Below are positions 53,533 through 62,024 of a stretch of DNA of 64,000 bases, piece after piece. The translations under genes and the position numbers were made by a program. Location of the stretch: assembly GCA_038210135.1 (NCBI GenBank), contig JBBQWZ010000028.1, forward strand, positions 21,985 through 85,984, given 5' to 3'. Numbering within the stretch: position 1 is the stretch's first letter; each line of letters starts with the position of its first letter. The notes beneath the pieces are model-generated. The model was not told the DNA's origin. It made no database searches and saw only the letters and a program-made list of their open reading frames with translations. The DNA comes from JBBQWZ01 sp038210135. Lineage in GTDB: Bacteria; Acidobacteriota; Terriglobia; Bryobacterales; Bryobacteraceae.

Positions 53533-53583
53533 CGAGGGTTCTCCAACCTTCGATTATGGCAAATACGCGGACCAAGCCCCGGT

Positions 53584-54531
53584 CTATTGCGCCATCAACT
53601 CATGCATCTGCTTGAAGATCAGAATCGCGGCCGGACCGAGCGTCACCAGAATGACGGACGGGAAGATCAGGAAGAACACCGGGAAGATCAGCTTGACGCC
53701 GACTTTACGAGCGCGTTCCTGTGCCGTCTGGCGGAATCGAATGCGCAGATACTTTGCGTGCGAGCGGAGGGCCGGTCCGAGGCTGGTGCCGAACCGGTCG
53801 GTGTCGGAAAGCAGGTTGACGAACTTGCGAAGTTCGAGATCGGGATTGCGTTCGGCAAATGCGCGGAGCGTGTCGGGACGGCTGTTCGTCGCTCGCAGTT
53901 CGAGAGACAGCAATGTAAACTCGCGGCTCAGGTCGGGATGCGTATTCTTCAAGCCGCGAGCCGTGTCCAGTACGGCCTGGTCCATTGCCTGCCCCGCTTC
54001 GATGCCGAGGACCATAAGGTCGAGCGCAGCCGGTAGAGCTCTTCGAAGCCGCAGAAGCCGCTTGGCTGCCAGTCGTTCGAGAATCTTGTCGGGAAGCATG
54101 AAACCGACCGCCGCGCAGCAGAGCAGCGGCAGCAATGCAAGCGACGGATCTTCCTGAAACGTGAAGCCGGCCCAACTGCCAAGGATTCCGAGCGCCAGGG
54201 CACCAGCGACCTTGACCCCGTAGAGAACTTCGAGCGCGCCTGCGAAACGGTATCCCGCGGTAATCAATTTCTTCCGAAGGGGATTCGATTCCTGCCTCGC
54301 CGCCGGGAACAATTCACCGAGCGACCGAAACGAATCGAGAACCGCCGCGCCAGTCGATTCGGAGGGCTTCGATTCAAACCCGATCGACGCCGGCATCACA
54401 GCGGAAGCAGGCGAGTCGCCCGAGCCAGCCGCATTCGACGAGCGTCCGATCAGAAAATATCCCGCGGCGCTGATAGCAGCGAGGATAAATACAAAGAATC
54501 CGATGAGGAGGCCGAGTTCGTCTCCGCTCAC
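53584..54531 (-). CDS. tadC: Tad pilus inner-membrane protein TadC
   Basis: 315 residues. N-terminal helix, a cytoplasmic T2SF (GspF-like) domain (about 150-275 with LRRALPAALDLMVLGIEAGQ and FVNLLSDTDRFGTSLGPAL), and C-terminal membrane helices. This is TadC, one of two platform proteins that anchor the Flp pilus assembly ATPase. Ten bases after the tadB gene. Confidence 0.87.
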   Translation of the reverse strand: MSGDELGLLIGFFVFILAAISAAGYFLIGRSSNAAGSGDSPASAVMPASIGFESKPSESTGAAVLDSFRSLGELFPAARQESNPLRKKLITAGYRFAGALEVLYGVKVAGALALGILGSWAGFTFQEDPSLALLPLLCCAAVGFMLPDKILERLAAKRLLRLRRALPAALDLMVLGIEAGQAMDQAVLDTARGLKNTHPDLSREFTLLSLELRATNSRPDTLRAFAERNPDLELRKFVNLLSDTDRFGTSLGPALRSHAKYLRIRFRQTAQERARKVGVKLIFPVFFLIFPSVILVTLGPAAILIFKQMHELMAQ

Positions 54532-54541
54532 TGATTGATCC

Positions 54542-55501
54542 TCATACTTCGATATCCACTATTCTCCGAATCACCAATTGTGCGAGGCCGAGGCAGACGA
54601 AGGCGGCCGAAACCAGGTGCTTTCCGTAAGGATGGTTAATGAGGACCTCCATGTAGCCCGGATTCACGACAGCCATCATTCCCGCAATCGCGAATGGAAG
54701 GCAGGTCAAGATCAAGCCGGTCAGTTTTCCGTGCGCGGCCATGGACCGGACTTCGCCCTGCAGCGCCACACTTTCGCGCATGGTTTCCGATAACCCGGCC
54801 ATCACCTCGGTCAGCTTGCCTCCGGTTCGCGAGTGCAGTTGAACCGCCGCCGCAAAGAGGTTGACTTCGAGCACGGGCATTCGTTTTCCCAGATTTCCGA
54901 GCGCTTGCGGCCAAGCCATTCCGAGATTGACCTCAGTCGCCGTTTTTCGCAATTCTGTGGAGACTGGAACCGGCGATTCATTGGCGACGGATTCGAGGGC
55001 CGCCGAAAAGGAGTATCCGGCCCGCAGCGCGCGTGCCAGGGAATCAAGAGAATCCGGAAAATTCTCGCGGAATTTCGTAAAGCGGCGCGTTCGCCGATGC
55101 AACACGTATGCGTACGGCGCAAAAGCGGCCGCGCCCGCAATGACAAGAGCTGCCCAGAACGGAACGAATCCAATTCCACTGAAAACCGCCAGCGCAACCG
55201 TTCCGGATAGCAGCATCATGGAGGTCAGCCGTCCGACAGTCCAGTTCACTTCCGCCTGCGCCAGGTGGGCCGTCATCGCTTCCACAAAATCGAAGCGGGT
55301 AAGCAGGCTGTGCCAGATCGAGATTGTCGAAAGCCGTTCGTTCCGGAACAGGACCGAGTCTCCCGAATCCGCTAGTTCGGTCAGGACTTCACTTTGCTGC
55401 TCGCCGGAGATCTTCTGCATCACCATCGACGACACGACGATCGTGATGCCGATCGCGAGAAACGTCACGACGAAGAAGACCAGGATCGAGAGAATAGCCA
55501 T
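54542..55501 (-). CDS. tadB: Tad pilus inner-membrane protein TadB
   Basis: 319 residues. One N-terminal helix (1-25), two helices at about 90-135, a T2SF domain (LDSLARALRAGYSFSAALES, RTGGKLTEVMAGLSETMRES) and C-terminal helices. Partner of TadC in the Flp pilus platform. Follows the cpaB-like gene by 15 bases. Confidence 0.87.
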   Translation of the reverse strand: MAILSILVFFVVTFLAIGITIVVSSMVMQKISGEQQSEVLTELADSGDSVLFRNERLSTISIWHSLLTRFDFVEAMTAHLAQAEVNWTVGRLTSMMLLSGTVALAVFSGIGFVPFWAALVIAGAAAFAPYAYVLHRRTRRFTKFRENFPDSLDSLARALRAGYSFSAALESVANESPVPVSTELRKTATEVNLGMAWPQALGNLGKRMPVLEVNLFAAAVQLHSRTGGKLTEVMAGLSETMRESVALQGEVRSMAAHGKLTGLILTCLPFAIAGMMAVVNPGYMEVLINHPYGKHLVSAAFVCLGLAQLVIRRIVDIEV

Positions 55502-55516
55502 GATGAAGACCGCGTC

Positions 55517-56866
55517 TTAGTTTTTCGCAACCGCTCGGCTGAGATGCGGAGAAACCAGCACCACAAATTCGCGGCCTGGATCTTTGGCCTGCGACGGAAA
55601 TAACTTTTCCGAGAGCGCCAGCGTCTCACGACCCGAGGTAAGACCCGAAACCAGGAACCACTGGCCTTCCTCAAAATCCACTTCCGTCTCCGACCGGCGG
55701 ACTCCGGAAGCCGCACCCAGCGGAGACATGACCTCCGGCTGAACCCGCAACCTGAGCTTGCCGTTGGCCCCTCGTACCGGCGCAAACCGGATTCGCAACC
55801 CACAGGCGGGATCCGACTTCGCGGTCAGGGAACCGGCCTCCACACTGACGGCGCGATTGAGGCTGGCCATCAGTTGGCTGGCGGTGATTACATCCACTTG
55901 CTTGGCGTCCTGCAGTTTTTTCCACACCACTTCCGGCTGCGTGCCGGAGCGGAACGCGGACACTTGAAATTCTCCCGAATGGCCGGGTGTTACGAGATCG
56001 CGGCCCAATTCCTCGAAGGCGGCGCGTGTAGTGCCGGCGAAACGAACGGAAAGGGCCATGTCTGAATCCGGACTCGCCGCGGGCGCGCTTCCCACCGTGG
56101 CCGGACGATTGGTTTCCGGTTGCTTGACGGGAAGCGGCGCGCTCACCGGCGCAGCTTTCACGTCCACGGCGCCAGTTCCTTTCAGCAGACCGGTCAAAGC
56201 GATGTTTCCCGTCTTCACCTTCTCCTCATCGGACGAGTTGCGCAAGACCAGACGAACGCGCGCGGCGGCATCCGCCAGCGCGAGAATATCCGCATCCGCG
56301 GGCGTGGCCAGCAGGGTTACGACGGGTGCGGAAACGCCGAGTTGTGAAGCGTTTTCGGGGGTCGTGCTGACGGCGAGTACCGTCAGTTCCTGAATCACCG
56401 TGCGGGCGACCGGATCGAGCGCCTTTGGCGTCACCACCTGCACGTCCACTTTGTTGCCGGGGCGGAGGATCGAAAGGACGCCGGTCGAATCGCTGACGTG
56501 GACGGAAACCGCGCGCATGCCTACCGGGACGCCGGTTTTGTCACTCGTCCCGTCTTTGCCGGAAATCCGCTCTTGTAGGATCGGCTCCCGGTCCGCGACG
56601 GGGCCCAGCAGCGTGCTGCCAACCAGTTTCGAAGGATCGCCGTAGGTGCCGAATGGAGTCTTTTCCCCCGCCCACGGTGTGGTCTTGAGGTCGGCGGCGC
56701 TCAACACCGTCCCGGCCTTCAGCTCGTGAGCCGCGACGACAAGAAAGGTAGCCGGAGGGGGAACTGAGCTCTTCAGTTTTCCGACAAAAAGGCCGTAGAA
56801 AATGCCCGTAGAGGCAACGGCCACGACGAAGGCAATGCCGAGCAAGGGTACGAGGTTCCGCTTCAT
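55517..56866 (-). CDS. cpaB: CpaB/RcpC-like pilus assembly protein with secretin-like C-terminus
   Basis: 449 residues; CpaB alone is usually 250-330. An N-terminal membrane anchor (6-28) and SAF domain (about 40-110: VVAAHELKAGTVLSAADLKT) are followed by the RcpC region (about 115-220: VSVHVSDSTGVLSILRPGNK). After a Pro/Ala linker comes about 170 residues with LRLRVQPEVMSPLG, ETEVDFEEGQWFLVSGL and FVVLVSPHLSRA, which look like the core strands of a CpaC/GspD secretin. It probably sits in the periplasm around the pilus secretin. Start of the Tad gene cluster. Confidence 0.75.
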   Translation of the reverse strand: MKRNLVPLLGIAFVVAVASTGIFYGLFVGKLKSSVPPPATFLVVAAHELKAGTVLSAADLKTTPWAGEKTPFGTYGDPSKLVGSTLLGPVADREPILQERISGKDGTSDKTGVPVGMRAVSVHVSDSTGVLSILRPGNKVDVQVVTPKALDPVARTVIQELTVLAVSTTPENASQLGVSAPVVTLLATPADADILALADAAARVRLVLRNSSDEEKVKTGNIALTGLLKGTGAVDVKAAPVSAPLPVKQPETNRPATVGSAPAASPDSDMALSVRFAGTTRAAFEELGRDLVTPGHSGEFQVSAFRSGTQPEVVWKKLQDAKQVDVITASQLMASLNRAVSVEAGSLTAKSDPACGLRIRFAPVRGANGKLRLRVQPEVMSPLGAASGVRRSETEVDFEEGQWFLVSGLTSGRETLALSEKLFPSQAKDPGREFVVLVSPHLSRAVAKN

Positions 56867-57284
56867 TTTGTCCGCACTTTTATCCCTGATTAGGGATCGG
56901 CGGTCTGAAGTGTTCCCTATATACCAGCCGCTAAATCTATTTGCTGGAATCGGTTACCCCTAGGAGAAAGCGGAGTTCAGTACCACGTGGTTGTCGGGCT
57001 TTGACCTCAGATGAAGTGCAGCGGATCCCTAAGATTTTGCAATTCCCGGTAGAAATACAACGACGTCGCTCGGTGAAGCGCAGATTCATAAGGAGCTCAA
57101 TTTCCACCGGTGTGGCATCGCGTGCAACCAGATGCACGGCCGGAACGATCGCAAAAAGTCGGAAAGCCGCGTTACGGCGTGATTGTCCCGCGCGTATTTA
57201 TTTCGGAGGAATGTGGCCCGGTGCTCCATCTTCCAGGCCATTTTGCGTTACGCAGCCAGTGATCCGGCCCCAGTGAATAGAGGC
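56867..57284. other. Intergenic region upstream of the Tad genes
   Basis: About 420 bases with no convincing gene on either strand; short frames there have no recognisable motif. A small palindrome ATCCCT-GATT-AGGGAT (56882-56897) lies 16 bases upstream of the cpaB start on the minus strand and could be an operator. No Flp pilin gene, which often stands at this place, is seen. Confidence 0.45.
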
Positions 57285-59174
57285 TTATCCGAAGGACGGG
57301 CGAGTTTGCGCGCCGGCCGTTTGCCGTTGTTGAGCGATCTCCGTTACGCGCGCTAAAGTTCCCGACAGAGAAGTCATCAAAGAGTTTGCGCCCTCTTTCC
57401 CGAAATGCGTCCGCGCCCGCGAGATGTCGCCGTCAAAGCCCCAAATTCCGACCAGCGTAGTCACCTCCGGAAAACGGACCTGGATCTGCTTGTACATGGT
57501 CCGCGAATGGGCAAGGGCGAACGGCGGCACCGCGCTGATGCAGATCAGGTCGTTCGTGCCGGAGTGAAGCAGCGCCTTCAATTCCTCGAGTTCGATGCCG
57601 ACAGGCATGCAGATGGTCGAGAAGCCCCCGCGTTCGAGCACCTGCGCCAACATAGCGGCGGAAATTGCATCGGCTTCGTCACGGGCGGGGAAGCAGAGCA
57701 CGCGAATGTCGCTCTTTAACGCCGGCGTCTCTCCGGCACTTCGCGCCGCATCCACCGCGTCCGATTCGCTGGCTTGCGCTTCGATCGCTTGCGCGATCGG
57801 CTCGTGATGTTCTCCATACTCGGAAATCATCTCTCCCAGAGTCAGGAACAGCGATTCTTCCCTGGCTGGATCGATTGCGCCTTTATGCCGGTCCTGTTCC
57901 GCCAAAGCGAGCGCCGGCAGAAGGACCGAGTCGTACAAATCGGCCAGGCTGTGCTCCTTCAGGTAACCATGGGCGACGGACCGCGCCTCCGTGGCATCCA
58001 TTGCGAGTAAACGCTGATAGAGATGCTCGCGCGGTTCGAGTACCGGTTCTTCGCCGAGTAGGATATGCAGAAATCCGAGCTGCGGGACGTGGCGTCCGAG
58101 CACCACCGCGCAGACCGTCAGCGGAGTGGACAACACCAGACCTGGCAAACCCCATAACACTGTCCAGAACACCGCCGTCACCAGCAGAGCCAACGAAGAA
58201 ATGCCGGTATGCGCGCCGTAAAGAAGAGGCTCGACGAAATTGCCGACCACCAGTTCGAGCACCGTGTAGAGCACAAAAACCAAAACAGGCTGCTGCCACC
58301 CGTCGAAAACGGCCAACGACAAGAGGAATGGCAGCGAGGCGGCGGAGAGGGCGCCGATGTAAGGGACAATCCGGAAGATGCCGGCCAGCGCACCCCAGAG
58401 AAACGCATTGGGAATTCCGACGAAGAACAGTCCGACCCCGAAAACGGCTCCGAACACGCCATTCACCAGAAACTGTAATGAAAGATACTTGCTGACGCGA
58501 TGCACCGCGTCGTCGATCGCCTGCGTCATCACGTTCAGCCGGCCGGACCCGGCCAAACGGATGAACCGGTTCCGCAAGTCCTCGCGCTGCACGAGCATGA
58601 AAACGGTGAAGATGAGCACGACGCCGACCTCCGCCAGTGGCGCGAGAAAAGGGCTGAGCAGAGACCGAAGATAGGGCAGTCCCGTGACTTCCGGATCGAT
58701 CACCTCAACTTTCACCGGCACCCCAGGGGCGCGAGGCGCGGCTCGAGACGCGGGCGTCGAAGGGCTCCGCCCCGGCGTGTCTGGCGAGAGGTCCTTGCTG
58801 ATCTCTTTTACGTTTTCGCTGACCTGCGCAAGCACGCTCTTCTTCGGCGAGCGGAACGAATCGATCTTGTTGCGAATATTCTGGCGATACTTCGGCAGGT
58901 CGTTCACCACGGCGACCAGCTGATTGCCCACTTCCCACGCGACGCCGGCCATGATGGCGGCGGACACCGTCATCACCAGCAGGACCGCGAAAAACCGCGG
59001 TAAATACATCCGTTGTAGAACGCCGACTACCGGCGCCAGCATGAATGCCAACGTCAGCGCGAACGCGAATGGGATCAGAACCTCCCGAGCCAGGTACATC
59101 GCCGCAATGACGCCGGCGACCATCAGGATGGGTCTTAGGCTCGAATGTTGCGGCGCGTGTCTCGATGGTGTCAT
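57285..59174 (-). CDS. AI-2E family permease with extra C-terminal domain
   Basis: 629 residues; AI-2E (PF01594) permeases are usually about 350. Seven to eight membrane helices occupy residues 12-385 with the signature GIFRIVPYIGALSAASLPF and GNFVEPLLYG. After a helical segment, residues about 490-605 look like a Rossmann-type domain (IRVLCFPARDEADAISAAML, FSTICMPVGIELEELKALL, DLICISAVPPFALAHSR). The order of strands resembles the B12-binding fold, without the DxHxxG cobalamin motif. Transported substrate unknown; AI-2 export is known only for one relative. Confidence 0.85.
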   Translation of the reverse strand: MTPSRHAPQHSSLRPILMVAGVIAAMYLAREVLIPFAFALTLAFMLAPVVGVLQRMYLPRFFAVLLVMTVSAAIMAGVAWEVGNQLVAVVNDLPKYRQNIRNKIDSFRSPKKSVLAQVSENVKEISKDLSPDTPGRSPSTPASRAAPRAPGVPVKVEVIDPEVTGLPYLRSLLSPFLAPLAEVGVVLIFTVFMLVQREDLRNRFIRLAGSGRLNVMTQAIDDAVHRVSKYLSLQFLVNGVFGAVFGVGLFFVGIPNAFLWGALAGIFRIVPYIGALSAASLPFLLSLAVFDGWQQPVLVFVLYTVLELVVGNFVEPLLYGAHTGISSLALLVTAVFWTVLWGLPGLVLSTPLTVCAVVLGRHVPQLGFLHILLGEEPVLEPREHLYQRLLAMDATEARSVAHGYLKEHSLADLYDSVLLPALALAEQDRHKGAIDPAREESLFLTLGEMISEYGEHHEPIAQAIEAQASESDAVDAARSAGETPALKSDIRVLCFPARDEADAISAAMLAQVLERGGFSTICMPVGIELEELKALLHSGTNDLICISAVPPFALAHSRTMYKQIQVRFPEVTTLVGIWGFDGDISRARTHFGKEGANSLMTSLSGTLARVTEIAQQRQTAGAQTRPSFG

Positions 59175-59311
59175 GAAGCGGGCTCGATCCGAATAGATCC
59201 CGCGCGGCCCTGCTTAGCCACGGAAATGGGGTCCGCCCAATTTCGCCGATCCTGCTCGCTGAAATCAGGAATCGTATTGAGACGATCCAGCCCGGAACGC
59301 AAATGTTTCAT
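59171..59311 (-). CDS. Possible 46-residue small protein
   Basis: ATG 59311 to TGA 59171 on the minus strand, between the secreted hypothetical gene and the AI-2E gene. Its TGA overlaps the ATG of the AI-2E gene as ATGA, and it begins 17 bases after the upstream gene. It is charged with no signal or membrane segment (starts MKHLRSGLDRLNTIPDFSEQ). The ribosome-binding site is weak. It could be a true coupled small gene or a chance frame filling a gap. Confidence 0.3.
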   Translation of the reverse strand: MKHLRSGLDRLNTIPDFSEQDRRNWADPISVAKQGRAGSIRIEPAS

Positions 59312-59327
59312 CGCCGCGCCAGACCGC

Positions 59328-60002
59328 TTATAGCTCCAGTTTGCCCTGTAGGATCATTTCACCGGTATCGAAAGCCTGCGTGAACTTTAGCAGACCGACG
59401 CGAGCGGCGAAGTCGATCTTCCGATCCCGCCATGTGATTTCGATGTTTCGGGAGAAATAGTAAACCACCACTGGCCCGCTTTCCGGCAAAAGGATCTCGA
59501 CTCTCGAGGGCTTCAGTACGTTCTTCCCCAGGCACTTGAGTGTCGCTCCGGACTTCAGTTGCCTCGCCGATTGGCCGCCGTCCGCCACGATCACCGACTT
59601 GGGGATGCCATATACCGCTACCGCATAGTGCCCGTCGTCCAGTGGGATCACCAGCGGATCTTTAGTCTTCAGCCTGGCTTCCCGGACTGGCAACGCCGTT
59701 TCCCAACGTAGGAGCAGTTTGACCGGATCCTGCGTTGCCGTCTGCGGAGACTCGGGCGGTGCCGTCGTGGCGTGGCTTCCGCTCCGTCGCGCCTTTCGAT
59801 CGGCGGGCGCCTTCTTTTCGAATGGCTTTCCCGGCATCGCCGTCAGGCTTTTCGTCCAAGGCGAGTCCGCGAGTATGATTTGGGCGTCGCTGGCGGTCCA
59901 TTTCGCCACTGGCTTATCTTTCCAATCCTGCGCCCAGGCGTCCGGCGGCATCATCACCGCGATCGCCCCGATCAAGAGCCCCCACGACAACCGTTTGCCC
60001 AT
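59328..60002 (-). CDS. Secreted hypothetical protein
   Basis: 224 residues from ATG 60002 (ATG 60011 is 9 bases further out). Signal peptide ending near AWAQ. The first mature segment, DWKDKPVAKWTASDAQIILA then DSPWTKS, is a pattern I associate with secreted acidobacterial proteins of unknown function. A Ser/Pro/Thr-rich linker follows, then a beta-rich domain. No catalytic motif. Probably co-transcribed with the genes downstream on the minus strand. Confidence 0.65.
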   Translation of the reverse strand: MGKRLSWGLLIGAIAVMMPPDAWAQDWKDKPVAKWTASDAQIILADSPWTKSLTAMPGKPFEKKAPADRKARRSGSHATTAPPESPQTATQDPVKLLLRWETALPVREARLKTKDPLVIPLDDGHYAVAVYGIPKSVIVADGGQSARQLKSGATLKCLGKNVLKPSRVEILLPESGPVVVYYFSRNIEITWRDRKIDFAARVGLLKFTQAFDTGEMILQGKLEL

Positions 60003-60234
60003 GGACTCCATTTTCGTAGCTTTAGTCGGCAGGCGTTGGCCCTGGATTCGGCTGCATTCACCGGACGGACTTCGGTGTCATGCCACGCGCTTTGCACCTG
60101 GCTCGGTTTTTGTTCGTACACAAGGAAAGACGGTGAAGCCGCGCGATCCGCAACTACTGTCGAATGACAATTCGGAATGCGACGAAAAAGGGACGCTCCG
60201 CGCGCGAGCGCGAAGCAATGGAAAGTTTCAATGG

Positions 60235-60276
60235 TGGGCGGTTAGGGACTCGAACCCCAGACATCCTGCTTGTAAG
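60235..60276 (-). other. 3' half of tRNA-Val (TAC): candidate attachment site
   Basis: On the minus strand: loop CTTACAA (anticodon TAC), 3' anticodon stem GCAGG, variable ATGTC, T-arm TGGGG-TTCGAGT-CCCTA, acceptor strand ACCGCCC, discriminator A, then encoded CCA at 60234-60232. The 5' half is absent: the bases before the loop do not pair with GCAGG and no D-arm follows upstream. This is what an integrase leaves at the far end of an island inserted in a tRNA gene. Confidence 0.75.
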
Positions 60277-61079
60277 ATATCGGGTTACCCTGATAAGCAG
60301 TGCTAACAGATGCTCCACGTTGCTGTAAACACAGGGTGATGATGCTTCGGCTGATTCACCCTGATCACTCCTTAAAACAGCGTCGCAATCGTAGGTACGC
60401 GCCATCCTTCCGTACATGTTTCCGTACATCGCCCTAGCTAGCGATCCACGTGTACGAACAGCGATGGATCGAGAACGGCAAACCCACCTACGCCCTGAGT
60501 CCCCAATGGGTCCGACTCGCGGAACCGGAAAAGGCGGCTTGCCGACGGGTGGTAATTTTCAGAAATCTTCTCGGCAGTACGGATAGGATTCGCGGAGCCG
60601 AAAACCAGCCCTGCAAACGGGTTGGAACATTCCTAGACATTGCCGGGAACACCGCGGGCGGGCGCGTGCGATTTCGACTCAGGCGCGCGTCTGGGTCGCT
60701 GGGAATCATCAAGCCGAATCCGGTACGAAGGGGGCTGGGCGTGGCCACTCCCCGTAGATGCCCAACACGCCCGAAGGTGCCCAACCGAATTGTCCGGGCA
60801 ACTTCGAGAAGTTGGCAACTTGGGGGTCCGGAGCGGCCATCGTGGAGATGGATGCGGATTCCGGGCGAAGGCGAACGGGGTTCCGGGGCGAACGTGAAAA
60901 CGATTCCGGGGTGAGGCGAACCGGGATTCCGGGCTGAAGGCGAACAGTGATTCCGACGGGAAGGCGAACGGTTTTCGCCGGAGCCCGGAATCGTTTTCGC
61001 GATGCCCGGAATGTGTTTGAAGGCACGGCGGCGCTGGACATCTTCACCGGCACAATGAACCCTCCAAACGGCAATGTCT
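60277..61079. other. Gene-poor island DNA
   Basis: About 800 bases without a recognisable gene. Frames on both strands (for example 60450-60914 plus, 60277-60429 minus) have no family motif and unbalanced composition. There are two TTCCGTACAT copies at about 60408-60428 and the imperfect tandem repeat array at 60858-60972. The composition and lack of genes differ from the packed chromosome to the left. Confidence 0.5.
60858..60972 (+). repeat. Imperfect tandem repeats, about 23-base period
   Basis: Five units begin near 60858, 60880, 60903, 60926 and 60950. Each follows the pattern ATTCCGGG, two variable bases, GA(A)GGCGAAC and a short G-rich tail. Two inverted half-units (GCCCGGAATCGTTTTCGC and GATGCCCGGAAT) follow at about 60983-61010. 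The array lies about 100 bases outside the proposed left end of the IS element. Confidence 0.65.
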
Positions 61080-61085
61080 TGTCAA

Positions 61086-61132
61086 GGGCGGAGTGAAATG
61101 TTCCCGCCGGGGCGGAGCAAAAGGGGACCACG
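61086..61132 (+). repeat. Left-end repeats of the IS21 element
   Basis: Two units, GGGCGGAGTGAAATGTTCCC (from 61086) and GGCGGAGCAAAAGGGGACCA (from 61111), with a third partial GGGCGGAGCGGAAG near 61217. They match, in inverted orientation, the right-end units. IS21-family transposases bind such multiple terminal repeats. Confidence 0.65.
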
Positions 61133-61262
61133 TACGGCTGTTCCGGGAGGCTTTTCCCCTGGTTTGGGGGCGGCTGGAGCGGAGCCCTGCTACGCCCGTA
61201 GGGCGGCGCGGTTAGGGCGGAGCGGAAGCCGTCTCCAAACCAGCCGGCCATTTTGAAGGGGC

Positions 61263-62024
61263 CTACTGGGATGGGTCGTTCTTTTTCCGGCTGGTTTTGA
61301 GCCGGTAGCTGTCGCCGTTCATTTCCAGGATGTGAACGTGGTGCGTCAAGCGATCCAGGAGGGCGCCGGTCAGACGCTCTGAACCCAACACTTCGGTCCA
61401 TTCAGCGAAGGGAAGATTGCTGGTCACCAAGGTGGAGGCCCGCTCGTAGCGCTGGCTGAGTACTTCGAACAGCATCTCTGCGCCGGTCTTGGATAGCGGC
61501 ACGAAGCCCAGTTCGTCGACGATCAGCAGTTCTTGACGGGCCAGGTTCTTCTGGAATCGCAGGAGTCGTTTTTCATCCCGCGCCTCGATCAACTCATGCA
61601 CCAGCGAAGCAGCGGTGGTGAAGCGCACGCGAAAACCGCGTTGGCACGCCGCCAACCCCAGCGCCAGGCCGATGTGCGTTTTGCCGGTGCCTGAGTTGCC
61701 CAGCGCCAGCACGTTTTCCCGCTGGGTGATCCATTCGCCACGCGATAGTTCCACCACCAGTTTCTTGTTGAGCTTGGGAATCGCCAGGAAGTTATACGTC
61801 TCCAGGCTTTTGGTGACCGGAAACTTGGCGGATTTAATGCGCCGTTCGGTGGAGCGCCGCTCGCGATCCAGCATCTCCAGTTCCACCAAGCGCAGCAGGA
61901 ACTGTTCGAAGGTGGCGGCTTCCTTGGCGCACTGTTCGGCCAGCTTGGGATACTCGCGCACCATGGTGGGTAAGCGCAACTGCTTCAGATAATGCTCCAG
62001 CAGCACCTGGGGCGTGTCACTCAT
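61263..62024 (-). CDS. istB: IS21-family helper ATPase IstB
   Basis: 253 residues. DnaC/DnaA-like AAA+ ATPase that assembles on target DNA and stimulates IstA. Walker A GNSGTGKTH, Walker B LLIVDELGFVPLSKTGAEML (LIVDE core), and sensor-type TLVTSNLPFAEW are present. ATG 62024 overlaps the istA stop as ATGA; the longer frame would intrude into istA. Confidence 0.93.
   Translation of the reverse strand: MSDTPQVLLEHYLKQLRLPTMVREYPKLAEQCAKEAATFEQFLLRLVELEMLDRERRSTERRIKSAKFPVTKSLETYNFLAIPKLNKKLVVELSRGEWITQRENVLALGNSGTGKTHIGLALGLAACQRGFRVRFTTAASLVHELIEARDEKRLLRFQKNLARQELLIVDELGFVPLSKTGAEMLFEVLSQRYERASTLVTSNLPFAEWTEVLGSERLTGALLDRLTHHVHILEMNGDSYRLKTSRKKNDPSQ

Noticed and set aside
60235..60310. Complete tRNA-Val or a tRNA with an intron
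   Set aside because: No D-arm, no 5' acceptor strand and no matching 5' anticodon stem were found within several hundred bases on the minus strand.
60450..60914. 154-residue plus-strand frame in the island
   Set aside because: No recognisable motif, poor composition, no ribosome-binding site; overlaps the repeat array.
60858..60972. CRISPR array
   Set aside because: Units are contiguous with no unique spacers, are imperfect, and no cas gene is in the window.
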